Below, piece after piece: positions 1 to 8,627 of a DNA stretch of 64,000 nucleotides. Under the pieces are notes generated by a model. The model made no database searches. It worked only from the letters and a program-made list of their open reading frames with translations, and was not told the origin of the DNA. A program made the translations under genes and the position numbers. Positions within the stretch are counted from its first letter, which is position 1, and each line of letters begins with the position of its first letter. Source of the DNA: Pseudomonas viridiflava (GTDB lineage: Bacteria > Pseudomonadota > Gammaproteobacteria > Pseudomonadales > Pseudomonadaceae); contig NZ_UWFA01000383.1 of NCBI RefSeq assembly GCF_900601905.1, positions 434,001 to 498,000 of the forward strand, written 5' to 3'.

Positions 1-46
1 TGGAGCGCGGCGTACCAAAAGATTGCACGAAGCGCGGCGCAACACT

Positions 47-62
47 ACCCAAACGTTTGGGT
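47..62. promoter_or_regulatory. Perfect palindrome, probable LacI-type operator
   Basis: ACCCAAACGTTTGGGT is a perfect 16-bp palindrome with a central CG, the architecture typical of LacI/GalR-family operators. It lies about 155 bp upstream of the first gene of the peptide-type ABC operon, so it may control that operon. No LacI-family gene is inside the window; it could lie just upstream. The palindrome is seen directly; the regulator class is inferred. Nothing else recognisable was found between position 1 and the first gene at 218. Confidence 0.5.
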
Positions 63-217
63 CAATTTTTCAGCTGATTTTCAGCCTTCGCTAACTGGCT
101 GAATTGCTTTGATTTTCCTGAGTGATTCGGTCCGCCAGCGGCGGCTCGCTAAAAAGTTGGTATGGGCATTGCGTTGTCCCCCTCAGCTCTCCTTACCTGA
201 CTGATGGGAAACTCGCC

Positions 218-1891
218 ATGACGCATGCTTCTGCAACCCGCGCACGTAGTTTTACCCGACTGGCATTGGCCTGCTCGGTAGCGATTGGTGCCTTGTCGCC
301 TCTGGCGGCGATGGCCGAAAGCACATTGCGTATCGCCATGACCGCAGCAGACATCCCCCTGACCCACGGTCAGCCGGATCAGGGCTATGAGGGCAACCGT
401 TTCACCGGCATCACGATGTTTGATTCCCTGGTCGAATGGGATCTGTCGCAAGCCGAAAAAGCTGCCGGTCTGGTGCCGGGTCTGGCCACCGAATGGGCGG
501 TCAATCCGGACGACCACACCAAATGGATTTTCAAACTGCGCCCCGGTGTGAAATTTCACGATGGTTCGGCGTTTAATGCCGACAGTGTGGTGTGGAACGT
601 CAACAAGGTGCTCGACAAACAGGCCCCGCAATACGCCCCGGGGCAGATCGGCATGACCGTGTCGCGCATGCCGACCCTGCGCAGTGCCAGGAAAATCGAC
701 GATCTGACCGTTGAGCTCACCACCAGCGAACCGGATGCGGTGCTGCCTTACAACCTGACCAACCTGTTCATGGCTTCACCGACGGCCTGGCAGAAAGACT
801 TTGCCGCCGTCCCCGCGGGCACGACCGATCCGGCGGAGCGCTCCAAGCAGGCCTGGACCGCGTTTGCCAGCCATTCGGTGGGCACCGGCCCGTTCAAGAT
901 GGACCGCATGGTGCCGCGCCAGGAACTGGTACTGGATAAAAACCCTGACTATTGGGATCCCAAGCGCATTCCGAAAGTCGACCATGTGGTGCTGATCCCG
1001 CTGCCCGAGGCCAATGCCCGCACGGCCGCCTTGCTGTCCGGCCAGGTGGATTGGATCGAGGCCCCGGCGCCCGATGCGGTGGAGCAGATCAAGAGCAAGA
1101 AATTCAAGATCTACTCCAATGGTCAGCCCCACCTGTGGCCGTGGCAGTTCTCCTTCGCGCCCGGCTCACCCTGGCTGGACAAACGCGTGCGTCAGGCCGC
1201 CAACCTGTGCCTGGATCGCAGCGAGCTGAAGGCGTACCTGGGCGGCTACATGCAAGAGGCAACCGGGATCTACGAGAAGGATTCGCCGTGGCACGGCAAC
1301 CCGGAGTTCAAGATCAAATATGACCAGGCCGCCGCCCAGAAACTCATGACCGACGCTGGTTTCAGCAAGGACAAGCCGGTCAAGGTCAAGGTGCTGACCT
1401 CGGCGTCCGGTTCCGGGCAGATGCAGCCGTTGCCGATGAACGAGTACATCCAGCAAAGCCTCAAGGGCTGCTATTTCGACGTGGACATCGCGGTCACCGA
1501 GTGGAACACGCTGTTCAGCGGCTGGCGTCTGGGCGCCAAAGACCCGGCGGCGCAGGGCGCCAATGCAATCAACGTCAGCGCGGCGGTCATGGACCCGTAC
1601 TTCGGCATGGTGCGTTTCGCCAGCGAGAAGGCCTTCCCGCCGGTTTCCAATAACTGGGGTTACTTCGCTTCGCCAGAAGTCGAGAAGCTGATCACCACGG
1701 TGCGTAACTCATTCGAATCCAAGGCCCTGGACGAGGCGTCCGGCAAATTGCATGCGGCCATCGTCGACGAAGCACCGTTCCTGTTCGTCGCCCACGACGT
1801 CGGTCCACGTGCCATTTCGCCGAAAGTCACGGGGGTGGTGCAGCCGCAAAGCTGGTTCATCGATTTGAGTCTGGTCTCCAAACAGGACTAA
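218..1891 (+). CDS. ABC importer periplasmic substrate-binding protein, family 5
   Basis: A 557-residue extracytoplasmic solute-binding protein of the peptide/nickel (SBP_bac_5) type. It should capture a peptide, amide or related ligand in the periplasm and deliver it to the two permeases encoded downstream. Residues 1-33 form a signal peptide with basic start, hydrophobic core and an AMA cleavage site. Family-typical segments follow, including a PGLATEW stretch, WIFKLRPGVKFHDG and KNPDYW. I chose the ATG at 218 because the upstream extension (from 122) does not look like a signal sequence. It is first in an operon with permeases, two ATPases, an amidase and an amidohydrolase; a REPIN pair separates it from the permeases. 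Ligand unknown. Confidence 0.85.
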   Translation: MTHASATRARSFTRLALACSVAIGALSPLAAMAESTLRIAMTAADIPLTHGQPDQGYEGNRFTGITMFDSLVEWDLSQAEKAAGLVPGLATEWAVNPDDHTKWIFKLRPGVKFHDGSAFNADSVVWNVNKVLDKQAPQYAPGQIGMTVSRMPTLRSARKIDDLTVELTTSEPDAVLPYNLTNLFMASPTAWQKDFAAVPAGTTDPAERSKQAWTAFASHSVGTGPFKMDRMVPRQELVLDKNPDYWDPKRIPKVDHVVLIPLPEANARTAALLSGQVDWIEAPAPDAVEQIKSKKFKIYSNGQPHLWPWQFSFAPGSPWLDKRVRQAANLCLDRSELKAYLGGYMQEATGIYEKDSPWHGNPEFKIKYDQAAAQKLMTDAGFSKDKPVKVKVLTSASGSGQMQPLPMNEYIQQSLKGCYFDVDIAVTEWNTLFSGWRLGAKDPAAQGANAINVSAAVMDPYFGMVRFASEKAFPPVSNNWGYFASPEVEKLITTVRNSFESKALDEASGKLHAAIVDEAPFLFVAHDVGPRAISPKVTGVVQPQSWFIDLSLVSKQD

Positions 1892-1924
1892 AGAAGCCTG
1901 TTGTTGACCGAAGATGATGTGGAA

Positions 1925-2015
1925 CCTGTGGGAGCGGTGCTTGCCCGCGATTAACGATGAAGCGGTTTACCTGCCAAATCGCATCGCCTGAATCGCGGGC
2001 AAGCACCGCTCCCAC
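1925..2015. repeat. REPIN (inverted REP pair)
   Basis: The arm GTGGGAGCGGTGCTTGCCCG near 1928 is matched in inverted orientation by CGGGCAAGCACCGCTCCCAC ending at 2015, giving a large hairpin. It lies between the binding-protein gene and the first permease gene, where it could stabilise the upstream mRNA and lower expression of the downstream genes. Confidence 0.85.
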
Positions 2016-2031
2016 CGTTGATCGCATTTTC

Positions 2032-2121
2032 TGTTGGAGCCGGGCTTGCCCGCGAATGCGCTCACGCGGTCGGACTGATACACCGCGTTATCGCTCTTCG
2101 CGGGCAGGCCTCGCTCCAACA
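2032..2121. repeat. Second REPIN, adjacent
   Basis: The arms TGTTGGAGCCGGGCTTGCCC (from 2032) and GGGCAGGCCTCGCTCCAACA (ending 2121) are inverted imperfect copies with the CCCGCGAA core. It directly follows the first REPIN, so almost all of the 262-bp gap between binding protein and permease is repeat DNA. Confidence 0.8.
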
Positions 2122-2153
2122 GGGTTACCGTGAAAACCGTGTGAGGCGACCTT

Positions 2154-3107
2154 ATGCTTTCCTATATCTTGCGTCGCATTCTGCTGGCGACGCCTATCTT
2201 GCTGGGCGTGGCGCTGGTGTGTTTCATGCTCGTGCAAATGGCGCCGGGCGACCCCCTGGTATCGGTGATGCCGCCGGATGCGTCCGAAGCGCTACGCGAA
2301 CAGCTGGTCAAGGCTTACGGTTTTGACAAACCGCTACCGGTGCAATTCGGCTTGTGGATCTGGCATGCGGTGCAGGGCGATCTGGGCACTTCGATTGCCA
2401 GCGGTAGACCGGTGGCCAGCGAAGTCATGGGGGCGGTCAGCTATTCCTTGCGATTGGCCCTGCTGGCAACGCTGATCGGCTTCGTGCTCGGCAGCCTGTT
2501 CGGGTTTGTCGGCGGTTATTTCCAGGACAGCTGGCTGGATCGCGTGGCCTCGGCCATTTCAGCGGTGGGGGTCAGCGTGCCCCATTACTGGCTCGGCATG
2601 CTGATGGTGATCATTTTCTCCTCACAGCTGGGCTGGTTGCCGGCCACCGGCGGCGGGCCCATGGGCCAGTCGGCCTGGGCGTGGGACTGGGCACACTTTC
2701 AGTTCATGATCCTGCCCGCGATTACCTTGTCGGTGATCCCCACCGGCATCATCGCCCGCACCGTGCGCGCTCAGGTGGCTGAAACCCTGTCACAGGAATT
2801 CATCATTGGTCTGCGCGCCAAGGGCCTGGGTGAATGGGGCCTGTTTCGCCACGTGGTGAAGAACGCTGCGCCCACCGCCATGGCGGTCATGGGCCTGCAG
2901 ATCGGCTACCTGATGGGGGGCTCGATCCTGGTGGAAACGGTGTTCGCCTGGCCCGGTACCGGTTTGCTGCTGAACTCGGCGATTTTTCAGCGTGATTTGC
3001 CGTTGTTGCAGGGCACGATCTGGGTTCTGGCACTGTTCTTCGTCGCGCTCAATCTGCTGGTGGACATCCTGCAGACGCTGCTCGATCCACGTATCAAAAG
3101 GGGCTGA
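2154..3107 (+). CDS. ABC peptide-type permease (DppB/OppB-like)
   Basis: A 317-residue inner-membrane permease, the usual length for DppB-type subunits. It begins with the characteristic hydrophobic N-terminus after a short YILRRI stretch and has about six membrane segments. The cytoplasmic coupling (EAA) loop is visible as GLRAKGLGEWGLFRHVVKNA around residues 218-237. It pairs with the following DppC-like permease to form the channel. A GAGG ribosome site lies 7 bases before the ATG. Two bases separate it from the next gene, so they are co-transcribed. Confidence 0.88.
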   Translation: MLSYILRRILLATPILLGVALVCFMLVQMAPGDPLVSVMPPDASEALREQLVKAYGFDKPLPVQFGLWIWHAVQGDLGTSIASGRPVASEVMGAVSYSLRLALLATLIGFVLGSLFGFVGGYFQDSWLDRVASAISAVGVSVPHYWLGMLMVIIFSSQLGWLPATGGGPMGQSAWAWDWAHFQFMILPAITLSVIPTGIIARTVRAQVAETLSQEFIIGLRAKGLGEWGLFRHVVKNAAPTAMAVMGLQIGYLMGGSILVETVFAWPGTGLLLNSAIFQRDLPLLQGTIWVLALFFVALNLLVDILQTLLDPRIKRG

Positions 3108-3109
3108 GC

Positions 3110-4003
3110 ATGAACCTGTCGATATTGCGACCGGCCGCGCCGGTCATTGCGCCGATTGAAAGCTCGCCGGGGTACTGGAGCGAAGTGTTCGGCCGGGTGC
3201 GTCGCGACCCGGTGGCACTGGCCGTTGGCGCCGTAATCTTTGTGTTATTGGTGCTGGCGGTGTTCGGGCCCTGGCTGGTGCCGGGGGATGCCTTTACCAC
3301 CTCTATGTTCAAACGCCTGAAGCCCATCGGTACCGAAGGCTTCCCGCTAGGCACCGACGAGCTGGGCCGGGACTTGCTGTCACGCTTGATGCTCGGCGCT
3401 CGCCTGTCGTTGTTCATGGGCATCACGCCGGTGATTTTCGCCTTCTTCATTGGCGGCGCCATCGGCGTGATTGCCGGTTATTTTGGCGGCTGGCTGAACA
3501 GCCTGATCATGCGCACCGTGGACGTGTTCTATGCGTTCCCGTCGGTGCTACTGGCCATCGCCTTTTCCGGCGCCCTGGGTGCCGGGGTCAATAACGCGTT
3601 GCTGTCGCTGACCCTGGTGTTCGTTCCGCAGGTGGCGCGGATCGCCGAGAGTGTCACCACGCAGGTGCGCAATCGCGATTACATCGAAGCCGCGCGTGCC
3701 TCGGGAGCAGGCTCATTCACCATCATTCGCACGCAGGTGCTGGGCAACGTGCTGGGGCCGATCTTCGTCTTCACCACCGGCTTGATTTCGGTGTCGATGA
3801 TTCTCGCCTCGGGCCTGTCGTTTCTGGGCCTGGGCGTGACGCCGCCCGAGCCGGAGTGGGGCCTGATGCTCAACACCCTGCGCACTGCGATCTACACACA
3901 GCCACTGGTGTCGGCACTGCCCGGCGCGATGATTTTCATCACTTCAATCTCTTTCAATGTCCTCGCTGACCGCTTGCGGGCGGCCATGGCAATCAGGAGC
4001 TGA
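3110..4003 (+). CDS. ABC peptide-type permease (DppC/OppC-like)
   Basis: A 297-residue second permease of the importer. An N-terminal cytoplasmic tail and first membrane helix (about residues 40-60) are followed by a periplasmic loop carrying the family motif LGTDELGRDLLSRL. Further helices follow, with the coupling loop RDYIEAARASGAGSFTI near residue 190. Length and motifs match DppC/OppC. It is separated by two bases from the permease before it and from the ATPase after it, consistent with one transcript and stoichiometric production. Confidence 0.88.
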   Translation: MNLSILRPAAPVIAPIESSPGYWSEVFGRVRRDPVALAVGAVIFVLLVLAVFGPWLVPGDAFTTSMFKRLKPIGTEGFPLGTDELGRDLLSRLMLGARLSLFMGITPVIFAFFIGGAIGVIAGYFGGWLNSLIMRTVDVFYAFPSVLLAIAFSGALGAGVNNALLSLTLVFVPQVARIAESVTTQVRNRDYIEAARASGAGSFTIIRTQVLGNVLGPIFVFTTGLISVSMILASGLSFLGLGVTPPEPEWGLMLNTLRTAIYTQPLVSALPGAMIFITSISFNVLADRLRAAMAIRS

Positions 4004-4005
4004 CG

Positions 4006-5049
4006 ATGACCCAGCGCGATATTGGCGGTCCAGCGCAGCCACTGCTGACAGTGGAAAAACTGGTCAAGCACTTCCCGGTCAAAGGCGCATTGGGCAAACG
4101 CGCCGTGGTACGTGCCGTGGATGGCATCGATTTCGTGGTCCAGAAAGGCGAGACCCTGGGCGTGGTGGGTGAGTCCGGCTGTGGTAAATCCACCACGGCG
4201 CGCTTGCTGATGCAGTTGATCGAACACGACAGCGGCGAACTGGTGTTCGACGCGATGACCGTCGGCGGCCATCAGTTGCCCTTGCGTGACTACCGGCGTC
4301 AGGTGCAGATGGTATTTCAGGACAGCTATTCGTCTCTGAACCCGCGGCTGACCATGGAGCAATCGGTGGCCTTTGGCCCTTCAGTGCATGGCGTCAGCCA
4401 GCGCGAGTCACTGCAGCGTGCCCGTGACCTGCTGGGCCGGGTGGGGCTTGAACCGACACGCTTCGCCGGCCGTTATGCCCACGAGCTGTCGGGTGGGCAG
4501 CGCCAGCGGGTGAACATAGCCCGTGCGCTGGCGGTCGACCCACGGCTGGTGATCCTCGATGAAGCGGTGTCGGCACTGGACAAGTCGGTAGAAGCCCAAG
4601 TCCTGAACCTGCTGCTGGACCTCAAGGACAGCCTGAACCTGACCTACGTGTTCATCAGCCATGATTTGCACGTGGTGCGCTATCTGTCGGACCGGATCAT
4701 GGTCATGTACCTCGGCGAGATTGTCGAAATAGGCCCCGCCGAAGCCCTGTTCGCCGATGCCCAGCATCCTTATACCCAGGCGCTGCTGACGTCCATGCCG
4801 TCCATGGATCCGGCCAACCGCACACTGCTGTCGCCGCTGTCCGGTGACCCGCCGAGCCCGATCAATCCGCCCTCGGGCTGCCGTTTCCATACCCGGTGCC
4901 CGCACGCCGAAGCTATTTGCGCGCAGACCGCGCCGCAATTGACCGAAACCGCCGCCCGGCATTTTGCCGCGTGCCTGATGGTGCAGCCGGGAGCAGGGCA
5001 TAGCCAAAGCCCTTCAGCGCAATTGATTCACAGAGGAGCACTGGCATGA
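4006..5049 (+). CDS. ABC importer ATP-binding protein (DppF/OppF-like)
   Basis: A 347-residue ATPase energising the importer from the cytoplasmic side. Walker A GESGCGKST is at residues 55-63, the LSGGQRQR signature begins at 161, Walker B ends with DE at 185-186, and the switch His is at 219. The C-terminal oligopeptide/dipeptide transporter extension includes GCRFHTRCPHAE, whose cysteines in related ATPases bind an iron-sulfur cluster. Its stop overlaps the ATG of the next ATPase by four bases (ATGA), indicating translational coupling. Confidence 0.88.
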   Translation: MTQRDIGGPAQPLLTVEKLVKHFPVKGALGKRAVVRAVDGIDFVVQKGETLGVVGESGCGKSTTARLLMQLIEHDSGELVFDAMTVGGHQLPLRDYRRQVQMVFQDSYSSLNPRLTMEQSVAFGPSVHGVSQRESLQRARDLLGRVGLEPTRFAGRYAHELSGGQRQRVNIARALAVDPRLVILDEAVSALDKSVEAQVLNLLLDLKDSLNLTYVFISHDLHVVRYLSDRIMVMYLGEIVEIGPAEALFADAQHPYTQALLTSMPSMDPANRTLLSPLSGDPPSPINPPSGCRFHTRCPHAEAICAQTAPQLTETAARHFAACLMVQPGAGHSQSPSAQLIHRGALA

Positions 5050-6053
5050 GCGAACAACCCATGGTTGCGGTGCGCGACCTCAAAGTTCGTTTCAAACGGG
5101 GCGGGCAAACCCTGTCGGCGGTCAACGGCGTGAGCCTGCAGGTGGCCCGGGGAGAGGTGCTGGCGTTGATCGGCGAGTCCGGCTCCGGCAAGAGCGTGAC
5201 CCTGCGGGCCTTGATGCGCCTGCACTCGGAGCGCTCGACGACGATTGAAGGGCAGATCGACATTGCCGGTCAGGACCTGATGAAGCTGTCCCGCAGCCAG
5301 CTGCAGGCGTTGCGCGGCCCGGTGGCGGCGATGATCTTTCAAGAACCTTTGCTGGCCCTGGACCCGGTCTACACCATCGGTCAGCAGATCGTCGAAGCGT
5401 TGCGTCGTCATCGGCCAATGTCCAGGGCCCAAGCCCGCGCCGCAGCCCTTGAAGCCTTGCGCAGCGTACGCATCCCCAGCCCGGATCAACGGCTGGACGC
5501 GTACCCCCACGAGATGTCCGGTGGCATGCGGCAACGGGCGATGATTGCCCTGGCGCTGGCTTGTCAGCCGCAAATCCTGCTGGCCGACGAGCCGACCACG
5601 GCGCTGGACGCCACGGTGCAGATCCAGATCCTGATCCTGCTGCGCGAACTGCAACAGGCACTCGGTCTGTCGATCATCTTTGTCACCCATGACATCGGCG
5701 CGGCGGTAGAAGTCGCTGATCGGGTGGCGGTGATGTATGGCGGTCGCATTGTCGAGCAGGCGCCTCTGGCTGAGCTGCTGGACAACCCGCAGCATCCTTA
5801 CACCCGAGTACTGCTGGGGACGCGACCCAAGGATGGCCTGCGCAAGGGCGAGCGTCTGACCAGTATTCCCGGAGCGCCGCCGGACCTGGCCAATCTTCCC
5901 GCCGGTTGCGCCTTTGCGCCTCGTTGCCCACGAGCCAGCGAGGTTTGCCTGCGCGAAGTGCCGCCTGTCGAAGACGTCCTCGCCGAGCATTCCGTGAGTT
6001 GCCATCACTGGAATCTGGCCACTGTTCATTCCCTTCGCGAGTCTCTGTCATGA
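5046..6053 (+). CDS. ABC importer ATP-binding protein (DppD/OppD-like)
   Basis: The second, 335-residue ATPase of the importer. Walker A GESGSGKS starts at residue 43, the signature is MSGGMRQR from residue 157, followed by LLADEPTTALD. The C-terminal cysteine-containing extension (GCAFAPRCPRASEVC) places it in the dipeptide/oligopeptide subfamily. It forms a heterodimer with the preceding ATPase by family precedent. Start and stop both overlap the neighbouring genes by four bases. Confidence 0.88.
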   Translation: MSEQPMVAVRDLKVRFKRGGQTLSAVNGVSLQVARGEVLALIGESGSGKSVTLRALMRLHSERSTTIEGQIDIAGQDLMKLSRSQLQALRGPVAAMIFQEPLLALDPVYTIGQQIVEALRRHRPMSRAQARAAALEALRSVRIPSPDQRLDAYPHEMSGGMRQRAMIALALACQPQILLADEPTTALDATVQIQILILLRELQQALGLSIIFVTHDIGAAVEVADRVAVMYGGRIVEQAPLAELLDNPQHPYTRVLLGTRPKDGLRKGERLTSIPGAPPDLANLPAGCAFAPRCPRASEVCLREVPPVEDVLAEHSVSCHHWNLATVHSLRESLS

Positions 6054-7222
6054 CTGATTGTGCTTTTGCGTTCATGCCTTACCCCCACGTCGATGTGCCG
6101 CGTGCCGCAACCGGGCCATTGGCGGGTTACACCTTCGCTGCCAAGGACCTGTTCGATGTCGCGGGCTACCCCACAGGCGGCGGCAACCCTCATGTATTGG
6201 CCATGTCCGGGATCAAAACCAGGACCGCGCCGGCCATCCAGCGCTTGCTGGACGCGGGTGCCGAACTGGTGGGCAAGGCGCACACCAACGAAATGGCGTT
6301 CTCCATGAGCGGCAAGAACGCGCATTACGGCACCCCGCGCAATGGCGCAGCCCATGACCGGATTCCCGGCGGCTCGTCGTCCGGCTCGGCATCCGCGGTG
6401 TCCAACGACCTGTGCGATTTCGCCATGGGCAGCGACACCGGCGGCTCGGTGCGCACCCCGGCCAGTTACTGTGGGCTTTTCGGCTTGCGGCCCAGCCATG
6501 GCCGGGTGTCCCTGGAAAAAACCCAGGCGCTGTGTGAAAGCATGGACACCGCCGGTTACTTCGCCAGGGATGCCAAAGTGTTCGGTCTGGTGGCCGAGTG
6601 CCTGCTGGGCGATGACCCGGCACCTTTGCCGCAGACGCCGCAATTGTTGATCAGCGACGAACTGTTCGGCCTGTTGCCAGCTGCCTCCATGGACGCGCTG
6701 GCACCGGCCTTCGCGCAGATCAGTGCCTGCTGTGGCCCACTGGAAAAACTGCTCGGTGAGCTGCCGTCGCTGGCGGATGCCTATTGGGCATTCCGCTATA
6801 TCCAGGGCCGCGAGGCGTGGCAGGCGCAGGGCGAATTCATCGAGCGCAACGGGTTGGCGCTCGGCCCGGATGTCGCGGCGCGTTTTGCCTGGAGCAAGGC
6901 GGTGACCGACGAGCAATACAACCAAGCCTGCGCCTTGCGCGAACGATTCGCTGCCCGCTGGAAAGCGCTGCTGGGCGACAAGGTTCTGGTCATGCCCACT
7001 GTGCCGGATATCGCCCCGCTGCTCAGCGCGCTGGACGAAGAGATCGAGGAAACCCGGCGTATTTCCCATCACCTGCTGGCGATCTCGGTGCTGTGCCGCA
7101 CGCCGCAATTGACTATGCCGCTGGTGAAAAAAGACGGCGTACCGCTGGGTATTTCCCTGATGGGACCAGTGGGCAGTGATTTGAGTTTGGTGAAATTGGC
7201 GGTGCGAATCGCCGAGCAATAA
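6050..7222 (+). CDS. Amidase-signature family hydrolase
   Basis: A 390-residue serine amidase of the amidase-signature family. The Ser-cisSer-Lys apparatus is visible: Lys32 in AAKDLF, the glycine/serine-rich GGSSSGSAS at 107-115 containing the cis-Ser, and the probable nucleophile Ser133 in DTGGSVR. The ATG at 6050 overlaps the stop of the upstream ATPase, so this start was preferred over a longer upstream frame. Being last in the transporter run, it probably hydrolyses an amide imported by that system. The substrate cannot be told from sequence; assignment as GatA is unlikely because no gatB/gatC is nearby. Confidence 0.82.
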   Translation: MTDCAFAFMPYPHVDVPRAATGPLAGYTFAAKDLFDVAGYPTGGGNPHVLAMSGIKTRTAPAIQRLLDAGAELVGKAHTNEMAFSMSGKNAHYGTPRNGAAHDRIPGGSSSGSASAVSNDLCDFAMGSDTGGSVRTPASYCGLFGLRPSHGRVSLEKTQALCESMDTAGYFARDAKVFGLVAECLLGDDPAPLPQTPQLLISDELFGLLPAASMDALAPAFAQISACCGPLEKLLGELPSLADAYWAFRYIQGREAWQAQGEFIERNGLALGPDVAARFAWSKAVTDEQYNQACALRERFAARWKALLGDKVLVMPTVPDIAPLLSALDEEIEETRRISHHLLAISVLCRTPQLTMPLVKKDGVPLGISLMGPVGSDLSLVKLAVRIAEQ

Positions 7223-7233
7223 CCATTGGGCCG

Positions 7234-7318
7234 GTGGGAGCTCGCTAGCCCGCGATAGGGTCAGGTCAATCAATACAGTATTGGCCGGAAGATCGAACCG
7301 CGGGCAAGCGCGCTCCTA
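7234..7318. repeat. Degenerate REPIN
   Basis: GTGGGAGCTCGCTAGCCCGCGA (7234-7255) and the inverted arm near 7297-7318 (CCGCGGGCAAGCGCGCTCCTA) form an imperfect REP pair between the amidase and the downstream hydrolase. Confidence 0.65.
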
Positions 7319-7350
7319 GCCGTCAGCGTTAGTCAGACTGGAGAACGACT

Positions 7351-8598
7351 TTGAATATCTCGCTTGATTCAAACGCACCCTTTATCAACACCCAACGCCT
7401 CTGGCAATCCCTGATGGACCTCGCCCAGCTAGGCGCCACGGCCAAGGGCGGGGTGTGTCGGCTTGCGCTGACGGACCTGGATCGTCAGGCCCGGGACCTG
7501 TTCGTCAAATGGTGCGAAGAGGCGGGCTGCACGGTCAGCGTGGACGCCATCGGCAATATTTTTGCGCGGCGTGCAGGCCGTGATCCTGAGCGTGCGCCGG
7601 TCATGACCGGCAGCCATATCGACACCCAGCCCACGGGCGGAAAGTTCGACGGCTGCTTTGGCGTGATGGCCGGGCTGGAAGTCATTCGCACCCTCAACGA
7701 TCTGGGTCTGCAAACCGAGGCGCCGGTGGAAGTGGTGGTCTGGACCAACGAAGAAGGTTCGCGCTTCCCGCCGTGCATGATGGGCTCAGGAGTGTTCGCC
7801 GGGAAACTGGACCTGGCTGAGACCCTGGCCAAACAGGACGATCAGGGACTGGTGGTCGGCGAGGAGCTGCGCCGCATCGGCTATGCCGGGAGCCGTGCCG
7901 TGCTGGGCCATCCGGTGGGGGCATATTTCGAGGCCCACATCGAGCAAGGCCCGATTCTCGAAGACCAGGCAAAAACCATTGGCGTGGTGATGGGCTGCCT
8001 GGGGCAAAAGTGGTTCGACTTGACCCTGACCGGTGTTGAAGCCCACGCCGGGCCGACGCCCATGCATCTGCGCAAGGATGCACTGGTGGGTGCCGCTCAA
8101 GTGGTCAGCGCAGTGAACCGCATCGCCCTGCAAAGCCAGCCCCATGCATGCGGTACGGTGGGGTGCCTGAACATTCACCCCGGCTCGCGCAATGTGATCC
8201 CCGGCGAAGTGAAGATGACCATCGACTTCCGCCATCTGCATGCCGACCGTTTGCAGGCCATGGTCGACGACCTGCGCCAGACCATCGAGCAGACCTGTGC
8301 TGAACAGGGTCTGACCTATGAGCTGACGCCGACCGCCGACTTCCCGCCGCTGGATTTTGCCAGTCAGTGCGTCGATGCAGTACGTCAGGGCGCCGCGCAG
8401 CTTGGGCTGAGCCATATGGACATTGTCAGCGGCGCTGGCCACGATGCGATCTTCATCGCTGAATTGGGTCCGGCCGGGATGATCTTCGTGCCGTGTGAAG
8501 GCGGCATCAGCCACAACGAAATCGAGAATGCCACGCCCGAGGATCTGGCGGCGGGCTGTGCAGTGCTGCTTAGAGCGATGGTCAGCGCGGCGCAGTGA
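7351..8598 (+). CDS. M20-type Zn amidohydrolase (allantoate / N-carbamoyl-amino-acid type)
   Basis: A 415-residue dinuclear metal hydrolase of the allantoate amidohydrolase/N-carbamoyl-L-amino-acid hydrolase group. Metal-ligand motifs are present: GSHIDTQ..GGKFDG, NEEGSRF, HIEQGP and a C-terminal SHNE. These enzymes release ammonia and carbon dioxide from carbamoyl compounds. The frame opens with TTG at 7351, five bases after GGAGAA, and no better ATG lies upstream. It follows the amidase in the same orientation across a REPIN, so the cassette may process an imported carbamoylated or amidated compound. Exact substrate is unknown. Confidence 0.82.
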   Translation: MNISLDSNAPFINTQRLWQSLMDLAQLGATAKGGVCRLALTDLDRQARDLFVKWCEEAGCTVSVDAIGNIFARRAGRDPERAPVMTGSHIDTQPTGGKFDGCFGVMAGLEVIRTLNDLGLQTEAPVEVVVWTNEEGSRFPPCMMGSGVFAGKLDLAETLAKQDDQGLVVGEELRRIGYAGSRAVLGHPVGAYFEAHIEQGPILEDQAKTIGVVMGCLGQKWFDLTLTGVEAHAGPTPMHLRKDALVGAAQVVSAVNRIALQSQPHACGTVGCLNIHPGSRNVIPGEVKMTIDFRHLHADRLQAMVDDLRQTIEQTCAEQGLTYELTPTADFPPLDFASQCVDAVRQGAAQLGLSHMDIVSGAGHDAIFIAELGPAGMIFVPCEGGISHNEIENATPEDLAAGCAVLLRAMVSAAQ

Positions 8599-8627
8599 TT
8601 GCCCCCATAAACTCGCATTCCAGGTGA

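Noticed and set aside
2018..2326. Frame running through the REPIN region into the permease
   Set aside because: Its N-terminal part is translated repeat DNA and the rest is the wrong frame of the permease gene.
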